From the NCBI GenBank assembly GCA_030532245.1, contig JAUNLN010000007.1, positions 1 to 53,380 on the forward strand: 53,380 bases of DNA. Direction: 5' to 3'. The DNA is from Actinomycetaceae bacterium (GTDB lineage Bacteria > Actinomycetota > Actinomycetes > Actinomycetales > Actinomycetaceae). Positions 35,658 through 42,971 of the stretch are shown here, in pieces. The position numbers and the translations under genes were made by a program. Within the stretch, counting starts at the first letter, position 1. Each line of letters starts with the position of its first letter. Under the pieces are notes generated by a model that did no database searches, was not told the origin of the DNA, and saw nothing but the letters and a program-made list of their open reading frames with translations.

Positions 35658-36920
35658 ATGGATATTTTGCTGCTCGGATCGGGAGGCCGTGAGCACGCTC
35701 TAGCTCGCGCAATGGTTGAGGGCACGAACGTGAACCTCTTTGTAGCCCCTGGAAATGCGGGAATGAAAACGCTTGGCGAGCGCGTCGACTTGAATCCGAA
35801 CGACCCCGAGGCTGTTAGCGCGTGGGCTAAAGATCGCGGCGTCGACATGGTTGTGATCGGCCCGGAGGCGCCCCTCGTGGCAGGCGTAGCTGACGCGGTT
35901 CGTGAAGCCGGTATCCCCGTGTTTGGCCCCGACCAGAACGCCGCGATGCTGGAGGGCTCCAAGGCATTCGCGAAAGACGTGATGGAGGCGGCCGGCGTGT
36001 CTACCGCCGCCGCGTACGCCTGCACGTCGGTTGAGGAGGCGCGCGAGGCGCTGGCCCGCTTTGAGCCTCCCTACGTGGTGAAAAACGACGGGCTTGCGGC
36101 TGGCAAGGGCGTGATCGTGACCTCCGACTTGGAGGCGGCGATCGCTCACGCGGAGTCTTGCGTGGCGGCCGAGGGAGGCGCTGTGCTCGTCGAGGAGTAC
36201 ATGGGCGGCCCCGAGGTGTCCCTCTTTTGCGTAACGGACGGCAAGAGCGTTGTGCCCCTGCTGCCGGCACAGGATTTCAAGCGCGCCCTCGACAACGATG
36301 AGGGGCCGAACACTGGTGGAATGGGCGCGTACTGCCCGCTACCGTGGCTCCCCGAGGGCTTTGTGGAGGAAGTCGTAGAAAACGTGGCTCAGCCGGTTGT
36401 CGACGAGATGGCTCGCCGCGGCACGCCTTTCGTGGGTCTGCTGTACTGCGGCCTCGTCGTAACGACGTCGGGCGTGCGCGTGATTGAGTTCAACGCTCGC
36501 TTTGGCGACCCGGAAACCCAGGTTGTGCTACCCCTGCTGAAGACGCCGCTCGCCGACCTGCTCTACGCGGCGGCAACCGGCACCCTCGCTGATTTCCCGC
36601 AGCTTGAGTGGAGCGATAGTGCCTCCGTTGGCGTGGTGGTCAGCTCGGAGAACTACCCGGCAACGCCCGTGCTCGGCGATCTGATTGAAGGCGTGGAGGA
36701 GGCTGAGGCCGGCGAGCAGACCCGCGTCTACATTGCGGGCGCGAAGGACTCGGAGGAGGGTCTCGTTACGAGTGGTGGCCGCGTGCTCCTCGTGAATGCT
36801 CTTGGCGCTTCGCTTCAGGAGGCGCAGGCGCGCGCTTACGAGGGGGTCGCGAAGATTCGGATCCGCGGCTCGCACTTTAGAACCGATATTGCGGCTCGCG
36901 CTGTGGCTGGAGAGCTCTGA
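35658..36920 (+). CDS. purD: Phosphoribosylamine--glycine ligase (GAR synthetase)
   Basis: Second step of de novo purine synthesis. ATP-grasp enzyme of 420 residues. MDILLLGSGGREHALARAM begins the N-terminal domain; VVKNDGLAAGKGVIV is the ATP-binding loop, FNARFGDPETQVVLPLL the metal and catalytic region, and the C-terminal GSHFRTDIAARA is standard. The ATG is chosen because the protein should begin exactly at this conserved strand; five upstream in-frame codons are not conserved. First gene of a purine cluster that runs to purL. Confidence 0.95.
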   Translation: MDILLLGSGGREHALARAMVEGTNVNLFVAPGNAGMKTLGERVDLNPNDPEAVSAWAKDRGVDMVVIGPEAPLVAGVADAVREAGIPVFGPDQNAAMLEGSKAFAKDVMEAAGVSTAAAYACTSVEEAREALARFEPPYVVKNDGLAAGKGVIVTSDLEAAIAHAESCVAAEGGAVLVEEYMGGPEVSLFCVTDGKSVVPLLPAQDFKRALDNDEGPNTGGMGAYCPLPWLPEGFVEEVVENVAQPVVDEMARRGTPFVGLLYCGLVVTTSGVRVIEFNARFGDPETQVVLPLLKTPLADLLYAAATGTLADFPQLEWSDSASVGVVVSSENYPATPVLGDLIEGVEEAEAGEQTRVYIAGAKDSEEGLVTSGGRVLLVNALGASLQEAQARAYEGVAKIRIRGSHFRTDIAARAVAGEL

Positions 36921-36981
36921 AAACTTCCGGTTCGAGGGGCCTACGCGGTAGGCTGACTTTGAGTTTTTGGAGGAAGCCTAG

Positions 36982-37971
36982 ATGAATGGTTCAGCGCCTG
37001 ACGATGTTCAGGAAGCGTCGCGCAGCCTAGATAAGCTGCTGCGCGATACGCGTAGGCGCCTTTACGCCGCGGCGGCTGCTGCGGATTATGAGGTGTTTGA
37101 GGAAGTGCAGTCTCTGCCGAACTCGGAGGTCGAGGCGATGGAACGCCGCCTTCGGGGCGGTTTGAGGTCGGCTGAGCTGGATCATCGTCGCGCGGTGGCG
37201 CGCCTCGCGAGCCCTGACACGCCGCTTCCGTTTGCGGATGCGGCCACCGAGTTCGTTACGGCCACGCTGAAGGGTCGCGATATTGACGAGCCTGCTACGC
37301 GCAGCCAGTACAGTGGCGGAAGCGTGGATGAGGAGGAGCGCTCGCAGCTCTTTACTTCGTCGATGAGTAAGCGTGGGCTTGCGCAGCTGGGCTTTTCGAA
37401 GGGGCTGCCGGTTGGTGAGGCGCCTCGAATCGTTGCGGTGCCGGGCGAGGCGATCCTTGTGATTGCGGAGAATGGCCGCCCTGAGGATGGTTTGGATACG
37501 GCGATGCGTATCGCCGCAAGGCTGAATGTGCCCTCCGAGATTGTGCTGGCTGGCGCGCGAACGGTGAATCCGGGGTCGCAGGCGAGGGCGCGATCGGCGG
37601 AGGAGCTTGAGGAGATCCGCGCGCAGCACGCTGATTCGGTTGTGATTGTTTCGGTGGTGAACTCCGCGGTTGCTTCGCATCAGAGGAATGCGGCGCGCAT
37701 TGTTTCTTCGACGGAGTTTGCGAAGACGTGGGTGGTGCTAGATGCTCGCGCGGACGACGCGCATATCACTCGCGCGGTGAAGGATTTGCCCGGGGATGTG
37801 GAGGCGGACGTGCTTGCGCTTACGCATCTTTGGGAGGCTAAGAAGCCCGGCATCCTGCTGGAGCCGGGTGTTCCGGTTGGTTTGATCGATGGGGCTCCGG
37901 CCTCGGCGGCGCTGTGGTCGCTGATTGCTGATGACGCGTATGTGCGTATGGTCAGCGCGTCGAACGAGTAG
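36982..37971 (+). CDS. Unrecognised protein in the purine cluster, possible degenerate SRP/FlhF-type GTPase fold
   Basis: 329 residues; I do not recognise a named family. Residues 10-75 are helical, charged and probably a coiled coil. From about 148 the pattern resembles the NG domain of SRP-type GTPases with the catalytic parts lost: ILVIAENGRPEDGLDTAMRI (158-177) stands where the P-loop GxTGVGKTT would be but lacks Gly-Lys-Thr; TWVVLDARADD (249-259) fits the strand before the switch; THLWEAKKPGILLEPGVPVG (281-300) fits TKLDE...G-P-V of the guanine-specificity region; LIDGAPASAALWSLI ends it. This is pattern reading only. It overlaps the purC region by one base (GTG at 37971), so it is probably expressed with the pur genes. 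Confidence 0.6.
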   Translation: MNGSAPDDVQEASRSLDKLLRDTRRRLYAAAAAADYEVFEEVQSLPNSEVEAMERRLRGGLRSAELDHRRAVARLASPDTPLPFADAATEFVTATLKGRDIDEPATRSQYSGGSVDEEERSQLFTSSMSKRGLAQLGFSKGLPVGEAPRIVAVPGEAILVIAENGRPEDGLDTAMRIAARLNVPSEIVLAGARTVNPGSQARARSAEELEEIRAQHADSVVIVSVVNSAVASHQRNAARIVSSTEFAKTWVVLDARADDAHITRAVKDLPGDVEADVLALTHLWEAKKPGILLEPGVPVGLIDGAPASAALWSLIADDAYVRMVSASNE

Positions 37972-37985
37972 TGAAGGATATGGCA

Positions 37986-38852
37986 ATGCTGAATATTCCG
38001 GGTTGGAAGCACATTTCGTCGGGTAAGGTCCGCGATTTGTATGAGAGCGAGTCGGATCCGAGCAAGCTGCTCGTTGTGGCGTCGGATCGTATTAGCGCCT
38101 ACGATTTCGTGCTTTCCACGCCGATTCCGGATAAGGGCAAGATTTTGACGCAGATGTCGGCGTGGTGGTTTGAGCAGCTCAATGTGGCGAATCACGTGGT
38201 GTCGATGGATGTGCCGCCCGAGGTTGAGGGCCGCGCGATGATTTGTGAGCGCCTGAGCATGGTGCCGGTTGAGTGCGTGGCGCGCGGTTACTTGACTGGT
38301 TCGGGGCTTGCGGAGTACCGCGAGTCGGGCATGGTTACGGGCATTGAGCTTCCGGAGGGGCTGACTGAGTCCTCTCGCCTGGAGCCTGCGATTTTCACGC
38401 CGGCGGCGAAGGCGGAGCTTGGCGAGCACGATGAGAACGTGCCGTTTGAACGCGTTGTTGAGATGGTGGGGGAGGATGTTGCCGCGGCTCTTCGCGACGC
38501 GACCCTCATGATCTATGCGCGCGCGGCTGAGATTGCGCTTGAGCGCGGCATTATTTTGGCGGACACGAAGTTTGAGTTTGGTGTGCGCTCCGATGGCTCG
38601 CTCGTGTTGGCCGATGAGGTGTTGACGCCGGATTCGTCGAGGTTCTGGCCTGCTGATAAGTGGGTGGAGGGCCAGGTTACGCCTTCGTTTGATAAGCAGT
38701 ATGTGCGTGATTGGCTGACTTCTGCGGAGTCGGGTTGGGATCGCGCTTCGGGTGAGGAGCCGCCGGAGCTGCCTGATGAGGTTGTGGAGCGTACTCGCGC
38801 CCGCTACATCGAGGCGTTCGAGCTCCTCACGGGTCAAACTTTCGAGCCGTAA
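37986..38852 (+). CDS. purC: Phosphoribosylaminoimidazole-succinocarboxamide synthase
   Basis: Joins aspartate to CAIR with ATP in purine synthesis. Motifs: HISSGKVRDLYES (nucleotide binding), VVASDRISAYDFVLSTPIPDKGK, VECVARGYLTGSGL and DTKFEFGV; the C-terminal LPDEVVERTRARYIEAFELLTG is typical. About 288 residues. Three starts are possible: GTG 37971 (overlapping the previous stop by one base), ATG 37980 and ATG 37986. I give the last because GAAGG lies eight bases before it. A 163-base gap separates it from purS. Confidence 0.94.
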   Translation: MLNIPGWKHISSGKVRDLYESESDPSKLLVVASDRISAYDFVLSTPIPDKGKILTQMSAWWFEQLNVANHVVSMDVPPEVEGRAMICERLSMVPVECVARGYLTGSGLAEYRESGMVTGIELPEGLTESSRLEPAIFTPAAKAELGEHDENVPFERVVEMVGEDVAAALRDATLMIYARAAEIALERGIILADTKFEFGVRSDGSLVLADEVLTPDSSRFWPADKWVEGQVTPSFDKQYVRDWLTSAESGWDRASGEEPPELPDEVVERTRARYIEAFELLTGQTFEP

Positions 38853-38979
38853 GCAACCGGGTTTCGAAAAGTGGTTCTTAATTAATAAATCTTGCCGCAA
38901 ATCGGCTGTAATACAAAGTTCGTCCCAAATTCACCCGCTTAATTACGCTTGTCGAGTGGGTTTTGTAGCATTGGTTTGT

Positions 38980-38996
38980 AAGTCACGCTTCGACTT
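38980..38996 (+). promoter_or_regulatory. Inverted repeat before purS
   Basis: AAGTC-ACGCTTC-GACTT, 20 bases before the purS start and just upstream of its ribosome site. Could be a small mRNA hairpin or operator. The AT-rich stretch before it (38878-38960) probably contains a promoter, but I cannot place one. Confidence 0.3.
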
Positions 38997-39015
38997 AAGT
39001 GGGAAGGAAGAAGTG

Positions 39016-39273
39016 ATGGGACGCATCAAAGTTGAAGTTCTGCCGAAGTTTGAGATTTTGGATCGTCAGGGAAAGGCCGTGATCGCCGCGCTGAATCGCG
39101 TGGACGTCACGGCCTTTAAATCTGTTCGCCAGGGTAAGACGTTCTACCTTGAGACCGCGGGTGAGGTTACTGAGGCTGATCTTGAGGCGGCGCGCGAGGT
39201 TGCAGCAACCGTGCTTTCGAATCCGAATATTGAGGATGTCGTGAGTGTTGAGGTGCTGGAGGACGAGCGGTGA
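39016..39273 (+). CDS. purS: Phosphoribosylformylglycinamidine synthase subunit PurS
   Basis: Small subunit that helps PurQ and PurL pass ammonia for FGAM synthesis. 85 residues with the pattern I-K-V-E-V-L-P-K-x-x-I-L-D-x-Q-G-K-A (residues 4-21), FKSVRQGKTFYLE and the C-terminal VLSNPNIEDVVSVEVLE. The ATG with GGAAGGAAG upstream is clear; the long upstream open frame (to 38752) is an artefact overlapping purC. Its stop overlaps the purQ start (GTGA), a typical coupled pair. Confidence 0.95.
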   Translation: MGRIKVEVLPKFEILDRQGKAVIAALNRVDVTAFKSVRQGKTFYLETAGEVTEADLEAAREVAATVLSNPNIEDVVSVEVLEDER

Positions 39274-39947
39274 AGGTTGGTGTTGTAACGTTCCCGGGCA
39301 CGCTGGATGCGCAGAGCACGGAGCGCGCTGTGGAGCTGGCTGGCAATGAGCCGGTGGCACTGTGGCACGGTGACGCTGATCTGAAGGGTGTGGATGCGGT
39401 GATCCTGCCCGGAGGTGCTTCGCACGGTAACTACGTGCGTCCGGGTGCTCTTGCGGCTCTCTCTCCGATTATGGAGGCGATTGCGAAGGCCGCGGTGCAG
39501 GGGATGCCGGTGCTTGGTATCGGTAATGGCTTCCAGATTCTGTGTGAGGCGAACCTCCTGCCGGGTGCTTTTGTGAGCAACCAGGATGGCGCTTACATTT
39601 CGCGCGCGATGCAGTTCAAGGTGTCGAACGACTCGGTTTGGACTCGCGAGTATGAAGACGATGAGGTTGTAACGCTGCCTTTGCGTACGGCTAACGGTCT
39701 TTTCGTGGCGGCTCCGGAGGTTATTGACGAGCTGGAAGAGTCTGGCCGAGTAGTTTTGCGCTTTGAGGATGACCCGACGGGTTCGGCAAACGCGATTGCG
39801 GGTATTCGCAATGAGGCTGGCAACGTCGTGGGTTTGACTGCGAGCGTGGATCACGCGGTTGAGGCTGGGTTCGGCCCGGCGACTGCGGACACGTTGCGTG
39901 GCGGCACGGACGGCTTGAAGGTTTTCACCTCGGTTCGCGCTCAGTAG
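39270..39947 (+). CDS. purQ: Phosphoribosylformylglycinamidine synthase, glutaminase subunit PurQ
   Basis: Class I glutamine amidotransferase supplying ammonia to PurL. 225 residues. Starts VGVVTFPGTLDAQ; VILPGGASHGNYVRPGALAALSP is the conserved domain region. The nucleophile position needs attention: the usual G-x-C-N-G-F-Q elbow reads VLGIGNGFQILCEANLLPG here, with Gly in place of Cys. The histidine-glutamate end of the triad is present as GLTASVDHAVEAGFG, also altered (the usual form is MMPHPER). PurQ may therefore be inactive as a glutaminase; see findings. GTG start overlaps purS by four bases. Confidence 0.9.
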   Translation: MKVGVVTFPGTLDAQSTERAVELAGNEPVALWHGDADLKGVDAVILPGGASHGNYVRPGALAALSPIMEAIAKAAVQGMPVLGIGNGFQILCEANLLPGAFVSNQDGAYISRAMQFKVSNDSVWTREYEDDEVVTLPLRTANGLFVAAPEVIDELEESGRVVLRFEDDPTGSANAIAGIRNEAGNVVGLTASVDHAVEAGFGPATADTLRGGTDGLKVFTSVRAQ

Positions 39948-39970
39948 CGAAGTGTTACACGCAGGTGATT

Positions 39971-40005
39971 CAAGTCGGTTTTTTCGTGATCGATGAGGCG
40001 ACTTG
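39971..40005 (+). terminator. Weak inverted repeat after purQ
   Basis: CAAGTCG (39971-39977) and CGACTTG (39999-40005) with a 21-base T-rich loop. Possibly a terminator between purQ and purL; poor by structure. Confidence 0.35.
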
Positions 40006-40036
40006 GCACACGCTTTTCAACAACCACTCACCACAG

Positions 40037-40121
40037 TTATCCACAGGCTGGTGGAAACGCTGAAAAATCAATACACAGATGTGGACAACTAGGTGGATAA
40101 CCTGTGGAGTGATGTGGATAC
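40037..40121. promoter_or_regulatory. Cluster of DnaA boxes in the purQ-purL gap
   Basis: Four DnaA-box-like nonamers in 85 bases: TTATCCACA (40037-40045, perfect E. coli consensus, plus strand), TTGTCCACA (40080-40088, minus strand, the form preferred in Streptomyces and mycobacteria), TTATCCACC (40092-40100, minus strand) and GTATCCACA (40113-40121, minus strand). The purQ-purL gap is 315 bases, longer than the others in the pur cluster. No dnaA, dnaN or replication gene is nearby. Confidence 0.7.
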
Positions 40122-40213
40122 AAGACGGAAACACAATCCAACTCCTCAAAACAGACCATAATAAGCCTTAAATAGTGATGTAACTCACTTGCGGGTTTGG
40201 AGGATCATCCGCA

Positions 40214-40297
40214 ATGCGGATCCATACAAGACGGAATGGCAATGGTGAACGAAGAAGGAAACATGGGCGCGCAGGTCATTGCGAACGTCGAATTTGA
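40214..40297 (+). CDS. Possible arginine-rich leader peptide overlapping the purL start
   Basis: A 27-codon frame starting at ATG with GGAGG ten bases upstream (40199-40203), the best ribosome site in this gap. It reads MRIHTRRNGNGERRRKHGRA and ends ERRI, inside purL in another frame. Around its start is a hairpin, ATCCGC-AAT-GCGGAT. It could be a real leader or chance; no conservation can be judged here. Confidence 0.25.
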   Translation: MRIHTRRNGNGERRRKHGRAGHCERRI

Positions 40298-42716
40298 AAA
40301 CCCACGTCCGAGCGAACTGCCGGACACTGTCGAAGATGCTGCGGCAACCCCCGAGAAGGAGATGCCGTGGAAGTCTCTAGGTTTGAAGGAAGATGAGTAC
40401 GACCGCATTGTGGAGCTGCTCGGACGTCGCCCGACGATTGCCGAACTTTCCATGTACTCGGTCATGTGGTCGGAGCACTGCTCCTACAAGTCTTCGAAGA
40501 AGCATTTGAAGGAGCAGTTCGGAGCTAAGACCACTCCTCAGATGGCGAAGAACATGCTGGTTGGTATCGGCCAGAACGCCGGTGTGATGGATGTGGGTGA
40601 CGGTTGGGCGGTCACGTTCAAGGTTGAGTCCCACAACCACCCCTCCTACGTTGAGCCGTACGAGGGCGCTGCAACGGGTATTGGCGGCTGTGTTCGCGAC
40701 ATCATTTCGATGGGTGCACGCCCGATCGCAGTGATGGCGGGCCTCAATGCGGGCGACCCGGAGAATCCGGATACGGCTCGCGTGGTTCGCGGCGCTGTGG
40801 CAGGTCTTGCCGGTTACGGCAACGTGCTCGGCGTACCGAGCATTGGTGGCGAGACGACGTTCGACTCCTCCTACCAGGGCAATCCGCTCGTAAATGCGGT
40901 GTGCGTTGGCGCGCTGCGTCACGAGGACGTGCACCTCGCGAACGCGGAGGCGCCCGGCAACCTCGTCGTACTGTTCGGTGCTCGCACGGGTGGTGACGGT
41001 ATTGGTGGCGCTTCGATCCTCGCGTCGGAGTCGTTTGAGGACGATGAGTCGATTGCTCGCCCGACCGTGCAGGTGGGCGACCCCTACATTGAAAAGCAGA
41101 TCATTGAATGCCTCCAGGAGCTGTTTGAAAACGGCGTGATTGAGGCGATTCAAGACCTTGGTGCTGCGGGTGTTTCGTGTGCAACGTCGGAGCTTTCCTC
41201 CAACGGAAATACGGGCATGCACATCAAGCTTGAGAACGTGCTTCTGCGCGATCCCACCCTCAACGCGGGCGAGATCCTCATGTCTGAGTCGCAGGAGCGC
41301 ATGATGGCGACCGTGCCGCCGGAGCGTATGGACGACTTCTGGGCGATCGCAACGAAGTGGGGTGTTGAGGCCTCCGTGATTGGTGAGGTTACGGACACCG
41401 GCCGCCTCGTGATCGACCACTTTGGTAGTCGAATCGTGGATGTGGATCCGAAGACGGTTGCTCACGACGGCCCGGTTTACGACCGCCCGTACGCGCGCCC
41501 GAAGTGGCAGGACGCCCTGCAGGAAGACACTTCCGATTCGCTGCCGCGCCCCGCGGATCGCGACGAGATTGCCAAGCAGATCATGAAGGTAATCACGACC
41601 GGTAACGGCGCTTCGAAGAGCTGGATGACCGACCAGTTCGACTCCTACACGCTTGGCAACACGGCTCTCGCGCAGCCTGACGACGCGGGCGTTATCCGCG
41701 TGTCGAACGAGTCGGATCGTGGTGTCGCGCTGTCGCTCGACTCCAACGGCTGGTTCACGAAGCTCGACCCGTACCAGGGTGCGAAGCTGGCGCTCGCGGC
41801 CGCTTACCGTAATGTTGCCGCGGTTGGTGCTACGCCGATCGCGATTTCGGACGGTTTGAACTTTGGTAACCCGGAGGATCCGGACGCCATGTGGCAGCTC
41901 GTGCAGGCCATGACCGGCCTCGCGGATGGTTGCAAGCAGATGAGCATCCCGGTGACGGGCGGTAACGTGTCGCTGTACAATTCGTCGGGCACGCAGATGA
42001 GCCAGCCTGACTCGTCGATTAACCCGACTCCGATGATCGTCATGCTCGGCACGATTGACGACGTGAAGCGTGCTCGCCCGTCCGGCTGGCTTGAGGAGGG
42101 TCTCGGCATTTACATCCTCGGTGATACGAGGGAGGAGCTGGATGGTTCCGCGTGGGCGCGTGACATTCACGACCACCTGGGTGGCCTGCCGCCGAAGGTT
42201 GACCTCGATAAGGAGATGGCGCTTGCCCGCGTTATTTCGGCTCTCGTGAACAACGATGGCCCGGATGGCAAGCCCCTCATTCATGCTGCGCATGACGTTT
42301 CGGAGGGTGGCCTCGCGCAGACGCTCGTTGAGATGGCTACGCGCCGCGGTATTGGTGCGAGCGTGGATCTGTCGAGCTACGTGAAGTCGCAGAAGATCAG
42401 CGATTTTGTGGCGCTGTTCTCGGAGTCGACGGGTCGTATCGTTGTTGCGGCTCCCGAGGGTGCTGAGGAGGCGATCTTCGCGGCTGCGGACGCGGAGGGC
42501 GTAACTGTTGAGCGTCTCGGCGTGACGGGCGGCACCCTGCTCGCGATTTCCGGCTTCGACCAGTTGGGCGATGTCGGAGGCTTTGACGCGCAGGTTCTCG
42601 CAGAGGTTTCCGGCGAGGAGGCTGCGAGCGACATTGTTGGCGCCGGCCCGATCGTGTTCAAGGTTCGCGAACTTCAAGCGGCGATGGAAGGCGTGCTTCC
42701 TGGCTACTTCGCGTAA
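40263..42716 (+). CDS. purL: Phosphoribosylformylglycinamidine synthase, synthetase subunit PurL
   Basis: ATP-dependent subunit of FGAM synthase (small, bacterial type), about 817 residues. Motifs: YSVMWSEHCSYKSSKKHLK, FKVESHNHPSYVEPYEGAATGIGGCVRDI, the metal-binding QDLGAAGVSCATSEL, and the second-half SNGWFTKLDPYQGAKLALA and HDVSEGGLAQTLVEM. The start is uncertain: this ATG has AAGGA four bases upstream, but in-frame ATG 40236 and TTG 40197 also exist. An N-terminal extension of some 40 acidic residues precedes the conserved core. Separated from purQ by the DnaA-box region. Confidence 0.93.
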   Translation: MGAQVIANVEFENPRPSELPDTVEDAAATPEKEMPWKSLGLKEDEYDRIVELLGRRPTIAELSMYSVMWSEHCSYKSSKKHLKEQFGAKTTPQMAKNMLVGIGQNAGVMDVGDGWAVTFKVESHNHPSYVEPYEGAATGIGGCVRDIISMGARPIAVMAGLNAGDPENPDTARVVRGAVAGLAGYGNVLGVPSIGGETTFDSSYQGNPLVNAVCVGALRHEDVHLANAEAPGNLVVLFGARTGGDGIGGASILASESFEDDESIARPTVQVGDPYIEKQIIECLQELFENGVIEAIQDLGAAGVSCATSELSSNGNTGMHIKLENVLLRDPTLNAGEILMSESQERMMATVPPERMDDFWAIATKWGVEASVIGEVTDTGRLVIDHFGSRIVDVDPKTVAHDGPVYDRPYARPKWQDALQEDTSDSLPRPADRDEIAKQIMKVITTGNGASKSWMTDQFDSYTLGNTALAQPDDAGVIRVSNESDRGVALSLDSNGWFTKLDPYQGAKLALAAAYRNVAAVGATPIAISDGLNFGNPEDPDAMWQLVQAMTGLADGCKQMSIPVTGGNVSLYNSSGTQMSQPDSSINPTPMIVMLGTIDDVKRARPSGWLEEGLGIYILGDTREELDGSAWARDIHDHLGGLPPKVDLDKEMALARVISALVNNDGPDGKPLIHAAHDVSEGGLAQTLVEMATRRGIGASVDLSSYVKSQKISDFVALFSESTGRIVVAAPEGAEEAIFAAADAEGVTVERLGVTGGTLLAISGFDQLGDVGGFDAQVLAEVSGEEAASDIVGAGPIVFKVRELQAAMEGVLPGYFA

Positions 42717-42735
42717 CACTCACTAAACCAAAGAG

Positions 42736-42766
42736 GAGGGGGCCTGCAGTTTTTGCAGGCCCCCTC
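42736..42766 (+). terminator. Terminator of purL
   Basis: Perfect 13-bp stem GAGGGGGCCTGCA (42736-42748) with TGCAGGCCCCCTC (42754-42766) and a GTTTT loop. No T tract after it. Confidence 0.75.
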
Positions 42767-42874
42767 AGGTCGACCTATTCCGCTAACTAAGCTGACAACT
42801 TTTCTTCGCGGCGGCCCGAACCCGACTCAAGTATTTACGAGCCGCCCAAAACGTGCAAATATCAGCCAAAAAAC

Positions 42875-42938
42875 GCGGCGTTTCGTGTCAAAAGCGGGGA
42901 GTTTCGTGTCAAAAACGGGGGAGTGGCTCGTTTCAGAA
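42875..42938 (+). repeat. Short tandem repeat with TTTCGTGTCAAAA core
   Basis: GCGGCGTTTCGTGTCAAAA (42875-42893) is followed directly by GCGGGGAGTTTCGTGTCAAAA (42894-42914) and a decayed third copy, CGGGGGAGTGGCTCGTTTCA (42916-42935). A looser relative, GGAGTCTTGGTGTCG, occurs at 33369-33383, and TTTCGTGCAAAAGCG at 44799-44813. It lies between purL and the HerA-like gene, at the point where base composition of the strand switches. Confidence 0.6.
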
Positions 42939-42971
42939 TCTTTTGTCCACGCCACTAAATAAGATGAGGCT

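Noticed and set aside
36982-37971. Pseudogene
   Set aside because: The frame is intact over 329 codons with even codon use and tight coupling to purC, so it is more likely a functional protein with a lost GTPase site.
40037-40121. Chromosomal origin oriC
   Set aside because: Only four boxes, no AT-rich unwinding region of note, and no dnaA, dnaN, rpmH or parAB genes nearby. Titration or regulatory cluster is more fitting.
40377-42719. 780-residue open frame on the minus strand
   Set aside because: It is opposite purL, has an Arg/His/Val-rich composition without motifs, and follows from codon bias of purL. The same holds for long frames opposite purA, pckG and putA.
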